Positions 25,255-33,675 are shown, numbered from the stretch's first letter. The stretch: DNA of 64,000 bases from Brevundimonas sp. UBA5713 (GCF_002419815.1 NZ_DIGV01000051.1:17361-81360); one strand, 5' to 3'. Notes: a model not told the origin generated them from the sequence alone. Numbers and translations are program-made.

Positions 25255-25748
25255 GCGGCGATATCGCCGACCAGTTTGGCCAGTTCGGCCTTGTCCTGAA
25301 TGGCGGTCGCGCCCTTGGCTGAGAAGATCGCGCCTTCACCGGCCACGTTTTGCCCCGACACATCGGCCCCCATGGCAACAGCGTCGCCAAAGCCGATGAC
25401 CGGCAGGCCGTTGTTGCGTGCCAGTTCGATCAGGTCGCGGGTGTTCTTGGCACCGGTTTCACCATCGGCACCACCGGGAACCACCAGACCCTTGACGCGG
25501 CCCGAGGCGATATCGTCTGCGGTGGCGGTGGCCATGACGGTAACGCCACCCACTGTCAGGCTGCCTTCACCGGTCGAGATCGGGGCCAGTGACACACCTT
25601 GCATGCGCAGCGCCGTTTCGACGTCCCCCATCGATCCAAAATCCATGCCTTTACGCATGACCAGACCCATACGAACGCGGGTCGGCATCGGGCGGTTCAT
25701 CGGACGGCGGCCGCGCGGGCCGGACGAAGCTTTTTGCTGTGCGTACAA
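25251..25748 (-). CDS. DJ-1/PfpI-like domain protein, small and divergent
   Basis: Residues from about 30 onwards show a flavodoxin-like alpha/beta pattern with VKGLVVPGGADGE, TRDLIELARNNGLPVIGFGDAV, like the DJ-1/PfpI/glutamine-amidotransferase fold. The nucleophile-elbow cysteine of DJ-1 is replaced: the site has G-F-G-D-A, so classical catalysis is unlikely. A basic N-terminus precedes the domain. The start is uncertain: TTG 25748 has AAAGGAT 4 nt before; ATG alternatives are at 25790 and 25700. Weak prediction of function; the fold assignment is by eye. Confidence 0.6.
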   Translation of the reverse strand: MYAQQKASSGPRGRRPMNRPMPTRVRMGLVMRKGMDFGSMGDVETALRMQGVSLAPISTGEGSLTVGGVTVMATATADDIASGRVKGLVVPGGADGETGAKNTRDLIELARNNGLPVIGFGDAVAMGADVSGQNVAGEGAIFSAKGATAIQDKAELAKLVGDIAA

Positions 25749-26058
25749 TTTGTATCCTTTGAGCAGTTTAAAAATATAGGCGCGCAACATTTGAGAAAAT
25801 GCAGAAACGCACCGCGAAAGGACTTGGAAACGCAAAAGCACCGAAGGCCTTCGCCATTCGGTCTTTAAATCCAGACTTCCAAGAGATGACTTTTGATATA
25901 GTCCACTGACCGCTCAGGTCAATGCGATAGCGCAAAACGTGATCTCATACGCAAGATCGAAATATTTTGACAAAACACAGTGATAAACTGTGCCCTTGTC
26001 AGGCCCTTGGCCGTGATCCTACACAGCCTGCAACCGCTGCATTCCCTGAGACGACTTC
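25749..26058. other. 310-nt intergenic region with two palindromes and a TTGACA
   Basis: It separates the divergent DJ-1-like and pseudouridine-synthase genes. A TTGACA (25967-25972) lies 87 nt before the rightward gene. Two inverted repeats, CAcTGACC-gctca-GGTCAaTG (25904-25924, one mismatch) and CACAGT-GATAA-ACTGTG (25976-25992, perfect), flank or overlap the promoter candidate. No further gene is seen. Confidence 0.6.
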
Positions 26059-26826
26059 ATGGCCTTTACCCGCACCTATGATGGCGACGAGCCCGTCCGC
26101 ATCAACAAATGGCTGGGCCAATCGGGCGTCTGCTCGCGCCGCGAAGCGGAAGGCCTGATCGCTGACGGTTTGGTCAGCATCGACGGCGAAGTCGTGCGCG
26201 ATGCCGGTCGAAAGATTGAAAAAGGCCAGACGCTGACGCTCAATCAGGGCGGCGAGGAAGCGCTGGCCTCCGGCTTCACCATCCTGCTGCACAAGCCCAT
26301 CGGCTATGTCTCGGGCCAGCCTGAGCCCGGCAAGATCCCCGCCGTTCGCCTGCTTTCGTTCAAGAACCGCGCCGATGACGGCTATATCCCGCGCCGCGAT
26401 GAATCCTTGCCGCCGATCGGACGTCTCGACGAAGACTCTCGCGGGCTGTTGATGCTGTCGTCGGACGGGGTGGTGGCCAAGGCGGTGATCGGCCCGACGT
26501 CCGAACTCGATAAGGAATATCTGGTCCGCGTGGTCGGCACGATCACCGAGAGCAAGCTGGGCAAGCTGCGTCACGGGCTGGAGCTGGACGGTCGCAAACT
26601 GCGCCCCGCCAAGGTCACCCTGATCCGTGGCCAGGACCTGAAATTCATCCTCAAGGAAGGCCGCAAACGCCAGATCCGCCGGATGTGCGAAATGGTCGGA
26701 CTGGAAGTCGTGGACCTGTTCCGCACCCGCATCGGCCCGATTCAGCTGGGGACCCTGCCCGAAGGCCAGTGGCGTCACATCACCCCTGAGGAACGTGACG
26801 CCCTGATCAAGGCCAGCGTCGGTTAG
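26059..26826 (+). CDS. rRNA pseudouridine synthase, RluB/RluF/RsuA type
   Basis: The 255-residue protein has an N-terminal S4 RNA-binding domain (RINKWLGQSGVCSRREAEGLI) and a catalytic domain with GRLDEDSRGLLMLSSDG, the catalytic Asp being D124. HKPIGYVSGQPE and RKRQIRRMC are also typical. These enzymes isomerise U to pseudouridine at single sites in 16S or 23S rRNA. The RLDxDSxGL form favours the RluF/RluE group over RsuA, but the site is not predictable. ATG 26059. Its stop overlaps the convergent regulator gene by 4 nt (TTAG). Confidence 0.93.
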   Translation: MAFTRTYDGDEPVRINKWLGQSGVCSRREAEGLIADGLVSIDGEVVRDAGRKIEKGQTLTLNQGGEEALASGFTILLHKPIGYVSGQPEPGKIPAVRLLSFKNRADDGYIPRRDESLPPIGRLDEDSRGLLMLSSDGVVAKAVIGPTSELDKEYLVRVVGTITESKLGKLRHGLELDGRKLRPAKVTLIRGQDLKFILKEGRKRQIRRMCEMVGLEVVDLFRTRIGPIQLGTLPEGQWRHITPEERDALIKASVG

Positions 26827-27125
26827 ACCGTCAGCTCGGCGGTGATTTTTACCAACCGCTCCAACTCGGCCACATGGGCTTTAAAGGCCTTTTTGCCCGC
26901 AGAGGTCATGGACAGCCATGTGCGCTGGCGCCCGTCCATGGCCGCCTTGCGCACGGACACATAGCCCGCCTCTTCCAGTGCCTTGACGTGTTTGGACAAC
27001 ACCGAGTCCGACACTTTGATGGCGTCGCGCACCACCGCGAACTCAGCCTCGGCCGCCGACAGGATGGCGCATATCTGCAACCGCCCCGGCGCGTGGATCA
27101 AAGGATCAAACACCGGCGCGCTCAT
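26823..27125 (-). CDS. Winged-helix transcriptional regulator (MarR/HTH_34-like)
   Basis: This 100-residue protein is a stand-alone winged helix: LQICAILSAAEAEFAVV, VSDSVLSKHVKALEEAGYVSV (recognition helix), then wing KAAMDGRQRTWLSMTSAG. Such small ArsR/MarR-like proteins repress nearby genes. ATG 27125 overlaps the stop of the upstream membrane protein by 4 nt (ATGA). The three tandem 17-bp operators at 27602-27666, upstream of the membrane gene, are its likely targets. No metal-sensing Cys cluster is present. Confidence 0.88.
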   Translation of the reverse strand: MSAPVFDPLIHAPGRLQICAILSAAEAEFAVVRDAIKVSDSVLSKHVKALEEAGYVSVRKAAMDGRQRTWLSMTSAGKKAFKAHVAELERLVKITAELTV

Positions 27126-27589
27126 GTCAGATCCTTCACGTCCTTGCGGTACAGGTGCATCCACACACGCATGCCCACCATGCCCAGCGCCGCCGCGATT
27201 GCCCCGCACACCAGCGGTACCCAGATGATGCCCTCACCCCGGCCCAGCCACAGGCTCAGCCCCATCAAGCCGATCAGAAGCGCCGCCAAGCCTATGGCCG
27301 CCCAGCGGGCCCGCTTGGGCGAGTAGCCGTTTACCCAGACGCCGGTTTCGGCCTGCCATCTGCGCATGATGATAATCAGTATGGCGATCGCTACGGCTGT
27401 ACAGGCCATGCCGATAGCCGTGCCAAGCCCCTGCCCCATGACCAGCAGTGCGCATGAGGCCGCATAGCCCACATCATACCACCATGGCCAATAATCCATC
27501 TTGCCCAGCGTCTGCTCGCGCGTGTCGCGAATGCTCTTCAGCGCGTCCATAGCGCCGGCATTATCCAGTTTGTCTTCTTCGCGGGTCAT
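27122..27589 (-). CDS. Four-helix membrane protein paired with winged-helix regulator
   Basis: A 155-residue inner-membrane protein with about four hydrophobic segments: residues 43-58, 58-75, 93-112 and 118-137. The N-terminal 35 residues are charged and cytoplasmic, with the segment DYWPWWYDVGY. No family is recognised. It overlaps the regulator gene by 4 nt and is the first gene of that operon. Since its expression is likely tied to the regulator and the three operators, it may sense or transport the ligand. Confidence 0.8.
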   Translation of the reverse strand: MTREEDKLDNAGAMDALKSIRDTREQTLGKMDYWPWWYDVGYAASCALLVMGQGLGTAIGMACTAVAIAILIIIMRRWQAETGVWVNGYSPKRARWAAIGLAALLIGLMGLSLWLGRGEGIIWVPLVCGAIAAALGMVGMRVWMHLYRKDVKDLT

Positions 27590-27601
27590 CAGCTTCCCTC
27601 A

Positions 27602-27666
27602 CTTTCCATGATGGAAAGTATCACGACTTTCCAACTTGGCAAGTGATAAGTTTCCAATTCGGAAAG
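27602..27666. promoter_or_regulatory. Three tandem 17-bp palindromic operators
   Basis: CTTTCCATGATGGAAAG (27602-27618), CTTTCCAACTTGGCAAG (27627-27643) and GTTTCCAATTCGGAAAG (27650-27666) are near-identical dyads with starts 25 and 23 bp apart. They occupy the 93-nt gap upstream of the membrane protein/regulator operon and end 17 nt from the stop of the SRPBCC gene. Confidence 0.8.
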
Positions 27667-27682
27667 CGATCAGTTTGACGCC

Positions 27683-28645
27683 TTAACCTCGGCTTTCGAC
27701 GCGCGTCTTGATGACCTTCAGCACTGTCGAGTGGAAGTCGTTCAGGAAGATGCGACCCCACAGCTGGCAATAGGCATTGATCGGCGTGGCAATGCGATAG
27801 TGGGTGGTCAGCGTCAGACGCGAGCGACCGTCGGCCAGCGGCTCCAGCACATATTCACCGCGCGCCAGCTTCAGATAGCTGCTGTCCACGTCGATATGGG
27901 CTTCAACATGATCAGGGATCGAGTCCGGACCAAAGCGGAAATCCCACGCCAGACGGCGGTTCTCGTCCCACTCGGTCACCACCTCCTGAAAGCGTACGCC
28001 GTCGGTCCATTGCAGTTGGCGCACAGCCCCGACACCCTGTCCTTCCATACGGGCATCCACGGGCTTGGGTACGCCGACAACATCGTGGCTAAAGGTGCGC
28101 TGGCGCTCAGGGGGCGCGATGTTTCTGATCTCGATGGTCTCGGCCCAGATGTCGGCGGGCGACGCGTCGATCTCGATCACCGAGGTGAACTGATCGTCCA
28201 CCATCTCATAGGTAAAATAGGTCTCCAGCGGGGCCAGAAGCAACGGCAGCATGATCATCAACGGCGGCAACTTGCGCGTGCTTTGGTGACGCAACACCAG
28301 AACCGTGAGGGCCGATCCGATGATCGCCCCCATGAAAAAGAAGGGCGCGGCCATGGCGACGCAGATGCCGCCTTCCCGAAAGAAGATGACACTGAGCACC
28401 AGCAGCACCAGGATGACGATCACAATCCATTTGACGTGAAACCGCAGGGGGCGCTCCCCCTTGGGATCGGCAATGGCCGAGAACACGCTGGCAGTCGCCA
28501 TCGACATCAGGATCAGGCCCGACAGCAACCGCAAAGTGTCGCTGCCCAGCCATATCGACGCGTACAGGATCAGCGCATAGCCCACAGCCAACGCAAAGGC
28601 GGGCAGCAGCCTTTTCCACGACACCGAACTATCGAACGCGCGCAC
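27683..28645 (-). CDS. SRPBCC-domain membrane protein
   Basis: This 320-residue protein has five hydrophobic segments in its first half (about 14-35, 39-60, 72-90, 96-117, 126-146). A soluble SRPBCC/START-like domain follows (about 150-320), with typical SVIEIDASPADIWAETIEIRNI and later EPLADGRSRLTLTTHYRI. SRPBCC domains bind hydrophobic ligands. The function here is unknown. It lies just downstream of the ATP12/HAD/TPR minus-strand run and upstream of the tandem operators; those operators face the other operon rather than this gene's 3' end. Confidence 0.78.
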   Translation of the reverse strand: MRAFDSSVSWKRLLPAFALAVGYALILYASIWLGSDTLRLLSGLILMSMATASVFSAIADPKGERPLRFHVKWIVIVILVLLVLSVIFFREGGICVAMAAPFFFMGAIIGSALTVLVLRHQSTRKLPPLMIMLPLLLAPLETYFTYEMVDDQFTSVIEIDASPADIWAETIEIRNIAPPERQRTFSHDVVGVPKPVDARMEGQGVGAVRQLQWTDGVRFQEVVTEWDENRRLAWDFRFGPDSIPDHVEAHIDVDSSYLKLARGEYVLEPLADGRSRLTLTTHYRIATPINAYCQLWGRIFLNDFHSTVLKVIKTRVESRG

Positions 28646-28706
28646 GCCACCTCCCGCACCAAAAACAGTGCAGGAAGCTCAACATAAATCCCGTTTAGTT
28701 AAAAGC

Positions 28707-29468
28707 TTAGCCGAGCGCCTTGAACCACTGCTCCAGCATCACCGTCTCGGCACGCTGGCTGGCCGCGCGTTCGGCGGCCTCGGCATCGACGCCCCAGCGC
28801 TCTTCGGTAAAGGCTTCGTCCAGACGCGACAGGTCATAGGCCGTGGTGCCGTCCAGCGCGCCTTGCTGCAGGGCCAGACCCAGAATGGCCGAACCCAGCA
28901 GCGGCACCGCCATGGCCAGACCCGACAGCTGGAAGTGATCCAGCGACAGGGCCAAGGCCTTCACCTTGTCCAAAGAGGCCTGATCCTGCGGTTGGTGGAC
29001 GATGCCCTGCACCGGCACCAGACGGATGCCATGCGTGTCTTCGGCCCATTTGCGCCACGCGCCCCACTCGCGCTCCTGACGCTCTATCAGGGATTGTGGT
29101 GCCTCGGCGAGGTAGCAGGTCAGGTCATTGCCCGCATAGGCGGTGATCTCGTCGGCCACGGCTTCTCTCACCTCGACCACGCGGTCGATGGCCGTCGAGG
29201 CCAGACGGGTGGCGGGCATGGTGCCCGGCTCCAGAAACTCGCCCTGCGCCGCCCATTCGTCGGCCACCATTTGCGCGGCAGCTTGGGTCGGCAAAACCAG
29301 TTTGCGATGCGCGGGCGTCTTAGGCGTACGACCATCCAGAACCACGGCCCAGCCGCCCTCTCCTTCAGCGACGCCAGCCTCCTTCCAGAAGCGTTTGATA
29401 CGCTCTTCGGATTCCTTGAAGCCCTTGCGGGCGGCGACGTTCGGGTCGAGCGGGGGGATGTGGCTCAT
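28707..29468 (-). CDS. ATP12 family chaperone (F1 ATP synthase assembly)
   Basis: A 253-residue protein with the ATP12 signature: RFWKEAGVAEGEGGWAVVLDG, then RTPKTPAHRKLVLP, AVADEWAAQGEFLEP and the C-terminal WGVDAEAAERAASQR. In mitochondria and alphaproteobacteria ATP12 binds the F1 alpha subunit before assembly. The gene starts ATG 29468 and follows the HAD gene by 18 nt, which suggests co-transcription. Its restricted distribution supports an alphaproteobacterial host. Confidence 0.93.
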   Translation of the reverse strand: MSHIPPLDPNVAARKGFKESEERIKRFWKEAGVAEGEGGWAVVLDGRTPKTPAHRKLVLPTQAAAQMVADEWAAQGEFLEPGTMPATRLASTAIDRVVEVREAVADEITAYAGNDLTCYLAEAPQSLIERQEREWGAWRKWAEDTHGIRLVPVQGIVHQPQDQASLDKVKALALSLDHFQLSGLAMAVPLLGSAILGLALQQGALDGTTAYDLSRLDEAFTEERWGVDAEAAERAASQRAETVMLEQWFKALG

Positions 29469-29486
29469 AGGTCTAAACTCGGATTA

Positions 29487-30176
29487 TCAGGCCGCGAGGG
29501 CCACGGAGGCAAAGCGGTTCAGCGCCGCCTCCAGATCAGGAAAATCGGTGGCGACATGGGCAGCACCGGCGGCGATCTGTTCTTCCACTGTGTGGAAGCC
29601 CCAGCCCACGCCCTGCCCTGTCACCTTGGCGTTCATAGCCATCAGCATATCGTGGCTGGTGTCGCCGATCATAACCGTACGCTGCGGCGTCGCGCCATTG
29701 CGATGCATGGCCGACAGCAGCATGGACGGATCAGGCTTGCCCGGACCATCCGATGCACAGTGCGCCGACAAGAACAGATCGCTCCATTCCGGACGGGCCA
29801 GATTGCGTGCCACGCCACGGCTGTTCTGCCCCGTCGCAATGGCCAGCTTCCAGCCGTCCTTTTTCAGCAGGCGCAGGGTGTCCATCACCCCGTCATAAAG
29901 GGGTTCTTCGTGGCCCGCGTCATAGCGGTCGCGGAAACTCTTTTGGAACGCCGCCACAAACTCGGCCAGCTCCGCCATCGTCAACTGCGGCTCCAGCACG
30001 TGCAGCGCCTTATCCAGCGTCAGGCCGACGATCTGGCGCACGCGATCATAGCTTGGCTCCGGCAGGCCAAGCACACGCGCGGCATCACAGGCCCCCGCGT
30101 GGATAGAGGCACGGCTGTCCACCAGCGTCCCGTCCACATCGAATACAGCCAGCGGGGCATCTGAAGCGGTCATCAT
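29487..30176 (-). CDS. HAD family phosphatase (phosphoglycolate phosphatase-like)
   Basis: This 229-residue protein has the four HAD motifs: I FDVDGTLVDS (D13, D15), II IATGQNS, III GKPDPSM, IV MIGDTSHDM. A helical cap lies after motif I, as in subfamily IA phosphoglycolate phosphatase. Substrate is not certain. ATG 30176 (a second ATG follows) is preferred to the TTG at 30182, but both overlap or abut the stop of the TPR oxygenase gene at 30179, indicating coupled translation. No nearby glycolate genes are present. Confidence 0.9.
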   Translation of the reverse strand: MMTASDAPLAVFDVDGTLVDSRASIHAGACDAARVLGLPEPSYDRVRQIVGLTLDKALHVLEPQLTMAELAEFVAAFQKSFRDRYDAGHEEPLYDGVMDTLRLLKKDGWKLAIATGQNSRGVARNLARPEWSDLFLSAHCASDGPGKPDPSMLLSAMHRNGATPQRTVMIGDTSHDMLMAMNAKVTGQGVGWGFHTVEEQIAAGAAHVATDFPDLEAALNRFASVALAA

Positions 30177-30178
30177 AC

Positions 30179-31678
30179 TCAATCCGGCACGACATCAAAG
30201 GCGATGGTCAGGCGCGGCCTCGGGTCCTCGAAAGGGATCGTTCCGTGCCACATGCATGACGGGAACAGAACCAGCTTGCCCGGGGTCGGCTTTTCCAGTT
30301 TCAGCGGCTGTAGCGGATTGGCAAGGTGAAATGGTGGCACGCCAAAGCCGATCCAGCCCTCATGGCCGCGATCCACCGCCTCTGGAATATCTATATAACA
30401 GGCCGACGACAGCCAGCCCTGCGGGTGGATGTGCTGTTCGTGGAAACCGCCCGACCCCAGCCGCACCGACCAGCACCCCGCAATACGATAGCCACCCGTG
30501 TGGCGACGGCGCAGCGGATCATTCCCCTGCCCCAGCGCGCTCAAATACTGGCGGATCGGCCCGTCGATGGCGGTGAAAAAGGCTTGGATAACCGGATCAT
30601 CCACGCGACGCAGGTCCACCGGCGTCTGTGTGCCATGGCGCAGGCTCTGGCCGATGGGGTGGCGCACAAAGCTATGCTGGCGCTCCAGCGCAATCTTCAG
30701 ATCGGCCAAATAGGCAGGCAGGTCGGCCCAGCCCTCTGGCGTGTCGATGTTGGCGGCACGGATCAGGGCGTCACCATTATCCAGCCCCAGCGGATCGGCG
30801 CGTCCCAACATTCGCAGGGCCGTCGCATGATAGGCCAGCAGGCTCTGGTCCTCAGGTGCGGCAGCAATCAGCTGCGGCAGGATTTCCAGCGCCTCGTTCG
30901 CGCGTCTGTTCACTAGCAGGCTTTGCGCCAGCATGGTCCAGGCGGCCAAATCCTGCCCGGCCATATCGACGGCCCGTTCGGCGTGTCGCAGGGCCAGCGC
31001 CGGATCGAACTTCAGCGCCAGATAGGTCGCCACCGTTTCGACCGCCGCCGATTGGCCCGAGGCGTTCTTCGCGCGGTCGGTCAGGTCCCGCCAGTTCTCG
31101 CGCGGGTCCATGCCGACATATTCGTTGAAGGTGGCCAAACCGCGCAAAAGCACCGGATTGGCCGGATGTTTGGCCAGAGCGTCCAGATGCGGCTGTCGGG
31201 CCTGATGGACTTCACCGCCGGTCAGCCAGATCATCTGCGCCAGTTCTGTTACCGCTTCGGCATAGTCACTACGGCGGGCGAGCACCTGCCGGAACCCCTC
31301 GATGGCTTCATCGAACCGCTGGAGCGCTTGCAGGGCGCGGGCCAGAACGATCCACGTTTCGGGGGCATCCCCGCCCAGAGCCATTGCCTGTTGGGCGTGG
31401 AAAAGCGCCTCTTCATTACGCCCCATGTCGCCCAGTGCAGAGGCCAGATTATGATGGGCGATGGCAGACTTGGGCTGGCTTGCCACCTGTTGGCGGCGGA
31501 TGGCCGCCACGTCGTCGCGACGATCCAGCGCCTTCAGATAGGCTATGCGCATAGCCAGAAGTTCAGCCGCCTGCTCGGGCGGTGCGCTCTCGATCAGAGC
31601 CAAGGCCCCTTTAAGGTCACGCTGGGCGGCACGCTGCTGTGCCGCCTGCGCGCGCTGCTTAAGCGTCATCTCCCCCAA
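30179..31678 (-). CDS. TPR protein with C-terminal 2OG-Fe(II) oxygenase-like domain
   Basis: This 499-residue protein consists of about 290 residues of TPR repeats (for example ALGDMGRNEEALFHAQQAMAL and RFDEAIEGFRQVLARR). A double-stranded beta-helix oxygenase domain follows, with the Fe-site HIHPQGWLSS, KLVLFPSCMWHGTIPF (distal His), then PRLTIAFDVVPD (Arg for 2-oxoglutarate). Such proteins probably hydroxylate a protein or peptide partner held by the TPRs. The stop is in the start region of the HAD gene. It follows the RluC-type gene by 20 nt. Confidence 0.88.
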   Translation of the reverse strand: MGEMTLKQRAQAAQQRAAQRDLKGALALIESAPPEQAAELLAMRIAYLKALDRRDDVAAIRRQQVASQPKSAIAHHNLASALGDMGRNEEALFHAQQAMALGGDAPETWIVLARALQALQRFDEAIEGFRQVLARRSDYAEAVTELAQMIWLTGGEVHQARQPHLDALAKHPANPVLLRGLATFNEYVGMDPRENWRDLTDRAKNASGQSAAVETVATYLALKFDPALALRHAERAVDMAGQDLAAWTMLAQSLLVNRRANEALEILPQLIAAAPEDQSLLAYHATALRMLGRADPLGLDNGDALIRAANIDTPEGWADLPAYLADLKIALERQHSFVRHPIGQSLRHGTQTPVDLRRVDDPVIQAFFTAIDGPIRQYLSALGQGNDPLRRRHTGGYRIAGCWSVRLGSGGFHEQHIHPQGWLSSACYIDIPEAVDRGHEGWIGFGVPPFHLANPLQPLKLEKPTPGKLVLFPSCMWHGTIPFEDPRPRLTIAFDVVPD

Positions 31679-31698
31679 GAGACTTCTCCCTGTCCGCC

Positions 31699-32694
31699 CT
31701 AGCGGATGCGTTTGACGTTATGGAAAATGTCTTCGTCGGCTTCGTCTTCCGAGAAACCGAAGTGGGCAAATCCCGCCTTCATTTCCGGCGACAGCGGGGC
31801 TTCGACGATCAGCTTGCCGCCGCCGGGATGGTCCAGCTCGATGCGCCGCGCGTGCAGTTGCAGCTTCAACGTACCCGACAATTCTTTGGACTGGTCGTTG
31901 CCGTATTTTGGATCGCCAAGGATCGGGTGACCAATGCCCGCCATGTGTGCGCGCAGCTGGTGCGTGCGGCCCGTAAACGGGCGCAGCGCCACCCATGCGG
32001 CGCGGTGCGCGGCGCGGCTGACAGTAGCATAGGCGGTCTCGGCGGTTTCCGCGCCGTGTTCCTTGGGGTCGGCGGGGCGCATGATTTCGAAGTCGTTGAT
32101 ACCCGACTTTTTCAACGCCATATCGATCTGGCCGGACGCCGGTTTCGGGTTGCCGATCACGATCGCCCAATAGGTCTTCTTGGCATGACGGCGGGCAAAG
32201 GCCCCTGCCAGACGCTTAGCCGCCTCAGGCCCCTTGCCCAGCAGCAGCACGCCCGAGGTGTCGCGGTCCAGACGGTGCACCAAACGCGGACGCTCCATCC
32301 CCTCACCCCACGCCGACAACAGCCGGTCAACGTGTTTGGTGGTCTTGGTGCCGCCTTGAACCGCCAGCCCCGCCGGCTTGTTGATGGCGATCACCATGTC
32401 ATCTTCGTACAGCACCAGAGACTTGGCATAGGCCGCATCACGATCGCTGATCTTGGGCTTTTCACCCGGCACGCGCTCGACCGGCTCGGGGATCGGCGGC
32501 ACGCGCACAGCGGCACCGGCGGTCAGGCGCTCTTCAGGTTTGATGCGGCCACCGTCCACACGGATATTGCCCGCACGGCACATCTTCTGCACCTGAATGT
32601 GCGACAGGTGCGGCCAGCGGCGCTTGAACCAGCGGTCCAGACGGATGCCGTCCTCAGCCTCTGCCACATACAGGATTTGAACTTCGCGGCTCAT
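31699..32694 (-). CDS. Large-subunit rRNA pseudouridine synthase, RluC type
   Basis: The 331-residue protein has an S4 domain (RLDRWFKRRWPHLS, residues 17-30) and a RluA-type catalytic domain with VHRLDRDTSGVLLLG. RluC in E. coli modifies three sites in 23S rRNA. The S4 domain and length fit RluC rather than RluA. The start overlaps the stop of crcB by 4 nt (ATGA). It is first of two RluA-family enzymes in the window (other at 34276-35001). Confidence 0.93.
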   Translation of the reverse strand: MSREVQILYVAEAEDGIRLDRWFKRRWPHLSHIQVQKMCRAGNIRVDGGRIKPEERLTAGAAVRVPPIPEPVERVPGEKPKISDRDAAYAKSLVLYEDDMVIAINKPAGLAVQGGTKTTKHVDRLLSAWGEGMERPRLVHRLDRDTSGVLLLGKGPEAAKRLAGAFARRHAKKTYWAIVIGNPKPASGQIDMALKKSGINDFEIMRPADPKEHGAETAETAYATVSRAAHRAAWVALRPFTGRTHQLRAHMAGIGHPILGDPKYGNDQSKELSGTLKLQLHARRIELDHPGGGKLIVEAPLSPEMKAGFAHFGFSEDEADEDIFHNVKRIR

Positions 32695-33077
32695 CCGAAA
32701 ACCTTACGCATGATGGTCAGGCCGACAAAGGCGGCCACCACCGAAAGAAAAACTGAAGCGAGCACATAAAGCGTGGCCGTGGCCATCTCGCGGCGCTCAA
32801 GCAAACTGACCACTTCCAGCGAAAACGCCGAAAAGGTCGTGAAGCCGCCCAATACCCCGACCACGACAAAAAGGCGAATGGCCTCTGACTGTGCTGCGCC
32901 GCGATAGGCGATCCATCCCGTCGCCAGCCCGATCAACAGGCCGCCCACGACATTGACCGCAAGCGTGCCCCACGGCCAGCTTCCTGCGCCGAACATCCGC
33001 GTGGCTGCCAGCCCCGTCGCATACCGCGCCACGGCCCCGAGAGCACCACCTGCCGCCACCATCAGAAACGGGTTCAT
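32691..33077 (-). CDS. crcB: Fluoride channel CrcB/FluC
   Basis: A 128-residue membrane protein with four helices and family motifs GGALGAVARY, NVVGGLLIGL, GVLGGFTTFSAFSLE (the polar track) and a last helix ending GLTIMRK. It forms dimeric fluoride export channels. ATG 33077 is preferred; the longer frame adds basic residues unlike the family. No fluoride riboswitch was seen upstream (33078-33233 holds no conserved motif I recognise). It overlaps rluC by 4 nt. Confidence 0.94.
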   Translation of the reverse strand: MNPFLMVAAGGALGAVARYATGLAATRMFGAGSWPWGTLAVNVVGGLLIGLATGWIAYRGAAQSEAIRLFVVVGVLGGFTTFSAFSLEVVSLLERREMATATLYVLASVFLSVVAAFVGLTIMRKVFG

Positions 33078-33233
33078 AGGCAAACGGCATAAACGGTTAC
33101 GCCCTCTTTGCGAAGCGATCACCACTCGCGTCGGACTTCTCGGCCACCTGACCAGCGCTTACGCTTTTGATCGCCCAAAAATTGCGTCATGCTTCCTTCT
33201 CGCCTTTAGCGCGAACCGAGAGGGGAAAGACAG

Positions 33234-33674
33234 ATGACTGGATGGTTTCTGGCCTCATTGCACCATGTCGTGTTTGTGGGGCTGATCGTCATGCTGGCCA
33301 CACAGATGGCGTTGCTTAAAATAGACCCGGTACCCGTTCAGCGCATCGCGCGACTGGACATCGGCTATGGCGCAACCGCAGGCCTTATGGTGCTGGTCGG
33401 AGTCGCTCGCGTGATATGGGGCGAAAAGGGCTGGGCCTATTATGCAGACAACCATCTCTTCTGGGGCAAGATGGGACTGTTTGCCCTGATCGCTATCGCC
33501 TCGATCCGTCCCACGCTCAGCTATTTGAAATGGCGCAAGGCGCAGCGGAAAGACGGCGCTTTTGTGCCGGAAACAAAGGACGTCCGCGCCGCCCGCACTC
33601 TGGTAGGCAACCAGATGATACTACTGGTGTTCGTGGTCATCCTGGCCGCGGGCATGGCCCGCTGGCCTCTGTGA
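33234..33674 (+). CDS. DUF2214 family membrane protein
   Basis: A 146-residue protein with four hydrophobic segments: 4-25, 42-62, 77-95 and 125-143. Family traits include HHVVFVGLIVMLATQ at the start and the loop GEKGWAYYADNHLFW. Function is unknown. AGAGGGGAAAG precedes ATG 33234. It diverges from crcB and converges with the lipoprotein gene, 1 nt apart. Confidence 0.85.
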   Translation: MTGWFLASLHHVVFVGLIVMLATQMALLKIDPVPVQRIARLDIGYGATAGLMVLVGVARVIWGEKGWAYYADNHLFWGKMGLFALIAIASIRPTLSYLKWRKAQRKDGAFVPETKDVRAARTLVGNQMILLVFVVILAAGMARWPL

Positions 33675-33675
33675 C

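Noticed and set aside
28668..30164. 498-codon plus-strand frame opposite ATP12 and HAD genes
   Set aside because: Antisense shadow of two well-supported genes; His/Gln/Arg-rich composition typical of reverse translation.
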